Shown: piece by piece, positions 61,893 to 64,000 of the stretch
Position numbering within the stretch: the stretch's first letter is position 1
Layout: every line of letters starts with the position of its first letter
Source: CAWAND01 sp963783335
GTDB taxonomy: Bacteria; Chloroflexota; Anaerolineae; Anaerolineales; E44-bin32
Length of the DNA stretch: 64,000 nucleotides
Reading direction: 5' to 3'
NCBI GenBank assembly: GCA_963783335.1
Contig: CAWAND010000004.1
Location: 372,001 to 436,000, forward strand
Notes under the pieces: model-generated
The model's database searches: none
What the model saw: the letters and a program-made list of their open reading frames with translations, nothing else
Told to the model about the DNA's origin: nothing
Program-made: the position numbers and the translations under genes

Positions 61893-62868
61893 CTACATGC
61901 CACTCGAGATCTGATCGAGTGCTTCGAGTTCATTCGACGTAAGGATCCAGATCGGCCGCCGCGAGATTGTCTTGGAGCTGGTCAACTGACCGGGGACCGA
62001 TGATCGGGCTCGTGATACCCGGCTGCCTCATGACCCACGCCAGCGCTACTTGGGACAGGCTTGCGTCGTGGGCCTTAGCGATCCCCCCCATCGTTTCCAG
62101 CACCTTCCAATTCCTGTCATCGTCCATGTAGCCAGCCATCCTCGAGCTGCCTGCGCCTCGGGAACCTGCAGGCGGGGCTTGACCGCGCTCATATTTACCC
62201 GTCAAGAATCCGCCCGCCAAAGGGCTGTATGGGATGACTCCCAATCCGTATTCGAGGCAAACGGCTTGAAGCTCGGCCTCGTACTCCCCTCGGTGAAGCA
62301 AGTTGTAGTGTGGTTGGAGGCTGGAGAAAGTCGTCAGGCCATGAAGATCCGACGTCCAGAGCGCTTGCATCAGCTGCCAGGCTTTGAAGTTAGAGCACCC
62401 TATGTAGCGTACCTTTCCCTGGTGAACGAGGTCATCCAGGGCGCGCAGCGTCTCGTCAATTGGAGTAGATGGGTCGGGTGCATGCAATTGGTAAAGGTCG
62501 ATGACGTCTGTCTGCAGACGCCCAAGGGACTCCTCAACGGCCCGCATGATATGCACACGAGATAGGCCTTCGTCATTCGGGCCATCACCCATTCGACCGC
62601 GGACCTTGGTCGCGAGGACAATCTGATCCCGCAGTCCAGACTTCTGCTTCATCCATTTGCCAAGTATCGTCTCGGCCACACCTCCCGGGTTGCCCTCAAC
62701 CCACCGGGAGTAGACATCGGCAGTGTCGAGGAACGTAACGCCCAATTCAAACGCGGCATCGAGCACACCGAAAGCTGTGGGTTCATCTGCCGTCCAACCG
62801 AACTGCATTGTGCCCAAGCATAAGCGGGAGACTTTGAGGCCAGTACCCCCCAGGCCAGGGTAATCCAT
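61893..62868 (-). CDS. Aldo/keto reductase, C-terminus displaced by a single-base insertion
   Basis: 324 residues after removing one base at 61943-61944 (975 is 325 codons with stop). Without this the protein stops at 61930. The NADPH-dependent TIM-barrel reductase has LCLGTMQFGWTADEPTA, FLDTADVYSRW (catalytic Asp and Tyr), IVLATKVRG (Lys), LYQLHAPDPSTP (His), IGCSNFKAWQL, and GPRSVDQLQDNLAAADLD. The repaired tail, LTSNELEALDQISSGM, is typical of the family. Substrate unknown. AAGGAG precedes ATG 62868. Confidence 0.88.
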
Positions 62869-62929
62869 TTCAGCTTCTCCTTTCCGGCTTTGTCCTGTAC
62901 GGCAATCATATGCGGATCAGGCGGCAACA

Positions 62930-62938
62930 TGCTAGAAT
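62930..62938 (+). promoter_or_regulatory. Extended -10 promoter of the SCO-like gene
   Basis: TGC-TAGAAT (extended -10) 28 bases upstream of ATG 62966; -35 weak. An AGG...GAGGG site precedes the start. Confidence 0.45.
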
Positions 62939-62965
62939 AGCCACCGGTTGAGTTAGGAATGAGGG

Positions 62966-63583
62966 ATGACAATCTTGCGAAAATCGGCCTTGCTGCTCCT
63001 CCTGCTCGCCGTCACGATCTCGGTGGGCGCCTGCGCCCCAGTAGCGTCTGAGGCCAGTCCGTGGCACGGAAAACCCTATGAAGAACGGACACCTGCCCCA
63101 GATTTCACGCTGGCCAACATTCGGGGTGGGGTCTTTCAACTCAGCCAGCATCGTGGGACGCCGGTCTTGCTTTACTTCGGGTACACACATTCGGAGGATA
63201 TTGATCCGGCGACCTTGTACAACATCTCATGGGTCTTTGACAAACTGTCCACCAGGCCAGAGTACCAGGTTGAGTTCGTGATGATCAGTGTTGACCCAGC
63301 CCGTGACTCCCCCACCGCGTTCCGCCGCTACCTCGACGCCTATGATCCCAAGTTCATTGGGCTCATCGGGGATTCTGGCGCATTGCAGGCCGTCGAAAAT
63401 GCCTATGGTGTCACGGTTGAGAAGAAGGCCGTCTCCGGGCCAGGCTCCCAAGAGTACACGCTCAACCACACTTCAACCGTTTTCATGATTGACCGTCAGG
63501 GCAACCTGGTCACTCGCTATCCTTACGGCACCGAGCCGGAATCTATCTTGGCAGATCTACTGTACTTGCTTCAGGAATCCTAG
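62966..63583 (+). CDS. SCO1/SenC-like lipoprotein without the copper cysteines
   Basis: 205 residues. Lipoprotein signal with lipobox SVGAC (Cys23). The thioredoxin-fold SCO domain follows: PDFTLANIRGGVFQLSQHRG, VLLYFGYTHSEDIDPATLYN, VEFVMISVDPARDSP and NHTSTVFMIDRQGNLV. In copper chaperones the first motif reads GYTHC-x3-C; here both cysteines are replaced (Ser and Asp), while the later His (NHTST) is kept. Known SCO proteins assemble CuA of cytochrome oxidase. Here copper binding is unlikely, and a redox or structural role is open. ctaB is the convergent neighbour. Confidence 0.85.
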   Translation: MTILRKSALLLLLLAVTISVGACAPVASEASPWHGKPYEERTPAPDFTLANIRGGVFQLSQHRGTPVLLYFGYTHSEDIDPATLYNISWVFDKLSTRPEYQVEFVMISVDPARDSPTAFRRYLDAYDPKFIGLIGDSGALQAVENAYGVTVEKKAVSGPGSQEYTLNHTSTVFMIDRQGNLVTRYPYGTEPESILADLLYLLQES

Positions 63584-63659
63584 CTGCCCCGGGACCAAAC
63601 ATCCTCGCGATCCAATTCAGGATTCGTGAGGCGTGCCATGGGATCCTTGAGGAAACAGC

Positions 63660-64000
63660 TCAGAACTGGACGAAAGTGTCCACCACAAGTGCGGAAAAGA
63701 TGAGGGCCAAGTAGAGACTGGAGTACCTGTACATCATCCAGGCGCTCCGGTTCCCCCCTTGCCGAAGGAGCTGCCAGGCGTAGTAGCACAAGAGCCCACC
63801 CAGGCCAACTGCCAGCAGCAGGTAGACCGCTCCCCCGACATGAGCCAGGGGCATGAGCAATGTCAGCGCCACGACCTGAAGCGTGTATAGGAAGATTTCA
63901 GTCCTTGTTTCGCGTTCACCGTAGATCACGGGCAGCATAGGCACACCCGCCTTGGCGTAGTCTTTCCGTCTCACGAGGGCCAGCGCCCAAAAATGAGGCG
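63660..64000 (-). CDS. ctaB: Protoheme IX farnesyltransferase (heme O synthase), C-terminal part
   Basis: Partial gene running off the right edge; about 113 C-terminal codons are present. The sequence PHFWALALVRRKDYAKAGVP then MLPVIYGERETR is the conserved second part of CtaB/CyoE, followed by three helices to the end (ALIFSALVVDTFVQF). It adds a farnesyl group to protoheme to make heme O for heme-copper oxidases. It is convergent with the SCO-like gene, so the region is probably part of an oxidase-assembly cluster. Confidence 0.9.
   Translation of the reverse strand, partial: PHFWALALVRRKDYAKAGVPMLPVIYGERETRTEIFLYTLQVVALTLLMPLAHVGGAVYLLLAVGLGGLLCYYAWQLLRQGGNRSAWMMYRYSSLYLALIFSALVVDTFVQF

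Noticed and set aside
1..64000. tRNA, rRNA, insertion sequences or CRISPR arrays
   Set aside because: None recognised on either strand; transposase motifs and terminal repeats were not seen.

Overview
The window looks like chromosomal DNA of a Chloroflexota bacterium, probably Anaerolineae-like. This is an inference from GC-rich coding DNA, Thr/Pro-rich extracytoplasmic linkers, YfhO-type and GT-C-like membrane proteins, three-S1-domain S1, an archaeal-type phosphoglycerate mutase, and many genes that appear leaderless behind sigma-70-like promoters. It carries only protein genes: I see no rRNA, tRNA, CRISPR array, prophage or insertion sequence. The edge genes are cut off (a RelA/SpoT homologue at the left, ctaB at the right).

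Layout. 1-3.0 kb (minus): RelA/SpoT, a PPIC chaperone, and the rpsF-ssb-rpsR operon. 3.2-11.0 kb (plus): a GbsR/MarR regulator, a phosphohexomutase, TatD, a polyprenyl diphosphate synthase, an RsbV/RsbW/RsbU-type partner-switching cassette, and upp. 11.0-16.3 kb (minus): tpiA, a Ser/Thr kinase, pgk and a membrane-anchored YvcK. 16.4-19.1 kb (plus): a stand-alone sugar ABC ATPase, apgM and a small membrane protein. 19.1-25.8 kb (minus): an Nfu scaffold, an ATP-grasp ligase, a DUF1461 protein, a fused membrane/spermidine synthase, DUF58 and MoxR. 25.9-34.7 kb (minus): five large polytopic membrane proteins, all coupled by 4-nt start/stop overlaps and containing two copies of a two-gene module. 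34.7-37.9 kb (plus): a coiled-coil zinc-ribbon protein and a membrane-tethered NACHT/HEAT NTPase. 37.9-44.9 kb (minus): YggU, YggT, YggS, PgeF, a glutaredoxin-DUF2085 fusion, TlpA, CcdA, an MFS transporter, MogA and a GNAT enzyme. 45.0-50.7 kb (minus): a PHP/AlbA_2 fusion, a response regulator, an RNase Z-like metallo-beta-lactamase and an ABC-2 export pair. 50.9-62.9 kb: an M14 carboxypeptidase, then lgt, a CDP-alcohol transferase, FtsK, S1, a membrane GAF/HTH receptor, GNAT, an Ig-like surface protein, punA, a Xer-like protein without its catalytic tyrosine, and an aldo/keto reductase. 63-64 kb: a SCO homologue without its copper cysteines, and ctaB.

Two cross-cutting observations matter for any reader. 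First, at least seven genes (rpsR, moxR, a yfhO, the PHP/AlbA gene, the MBL gene, the ABC-2 permease, the aldo/keto reductase) are broken by single-base indels. Correcting each one restores a reading frame of whole codons and a family-typical protein. The pattern fits consensus or assembly error better than pseudogenes. Second, four perfect TGTGA-N6-TCACA palindromes (CRP/FNR-type half-sites) occur where chance predicts far fewer than one. They mark the ATP-grasp, ccdA and carboxypeptidase upstream regions and one coding region.

The gene set fits a free-living heterotroph with glycolysis/gluconeogenesis, purine and uracil salvage, cell-surface glycan export, and a heme-copper oxidase (SCO-like protein plus CtaB). 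The best candidates for undescribed biology are the duplicated five-gene membrane operon, the PHP-AlbA_2 fusion, the tethered NACHT-HEAT protein, the kinase-less membrane GAF/HTH receptor, and the CRP-type sites with their unknown regulator.
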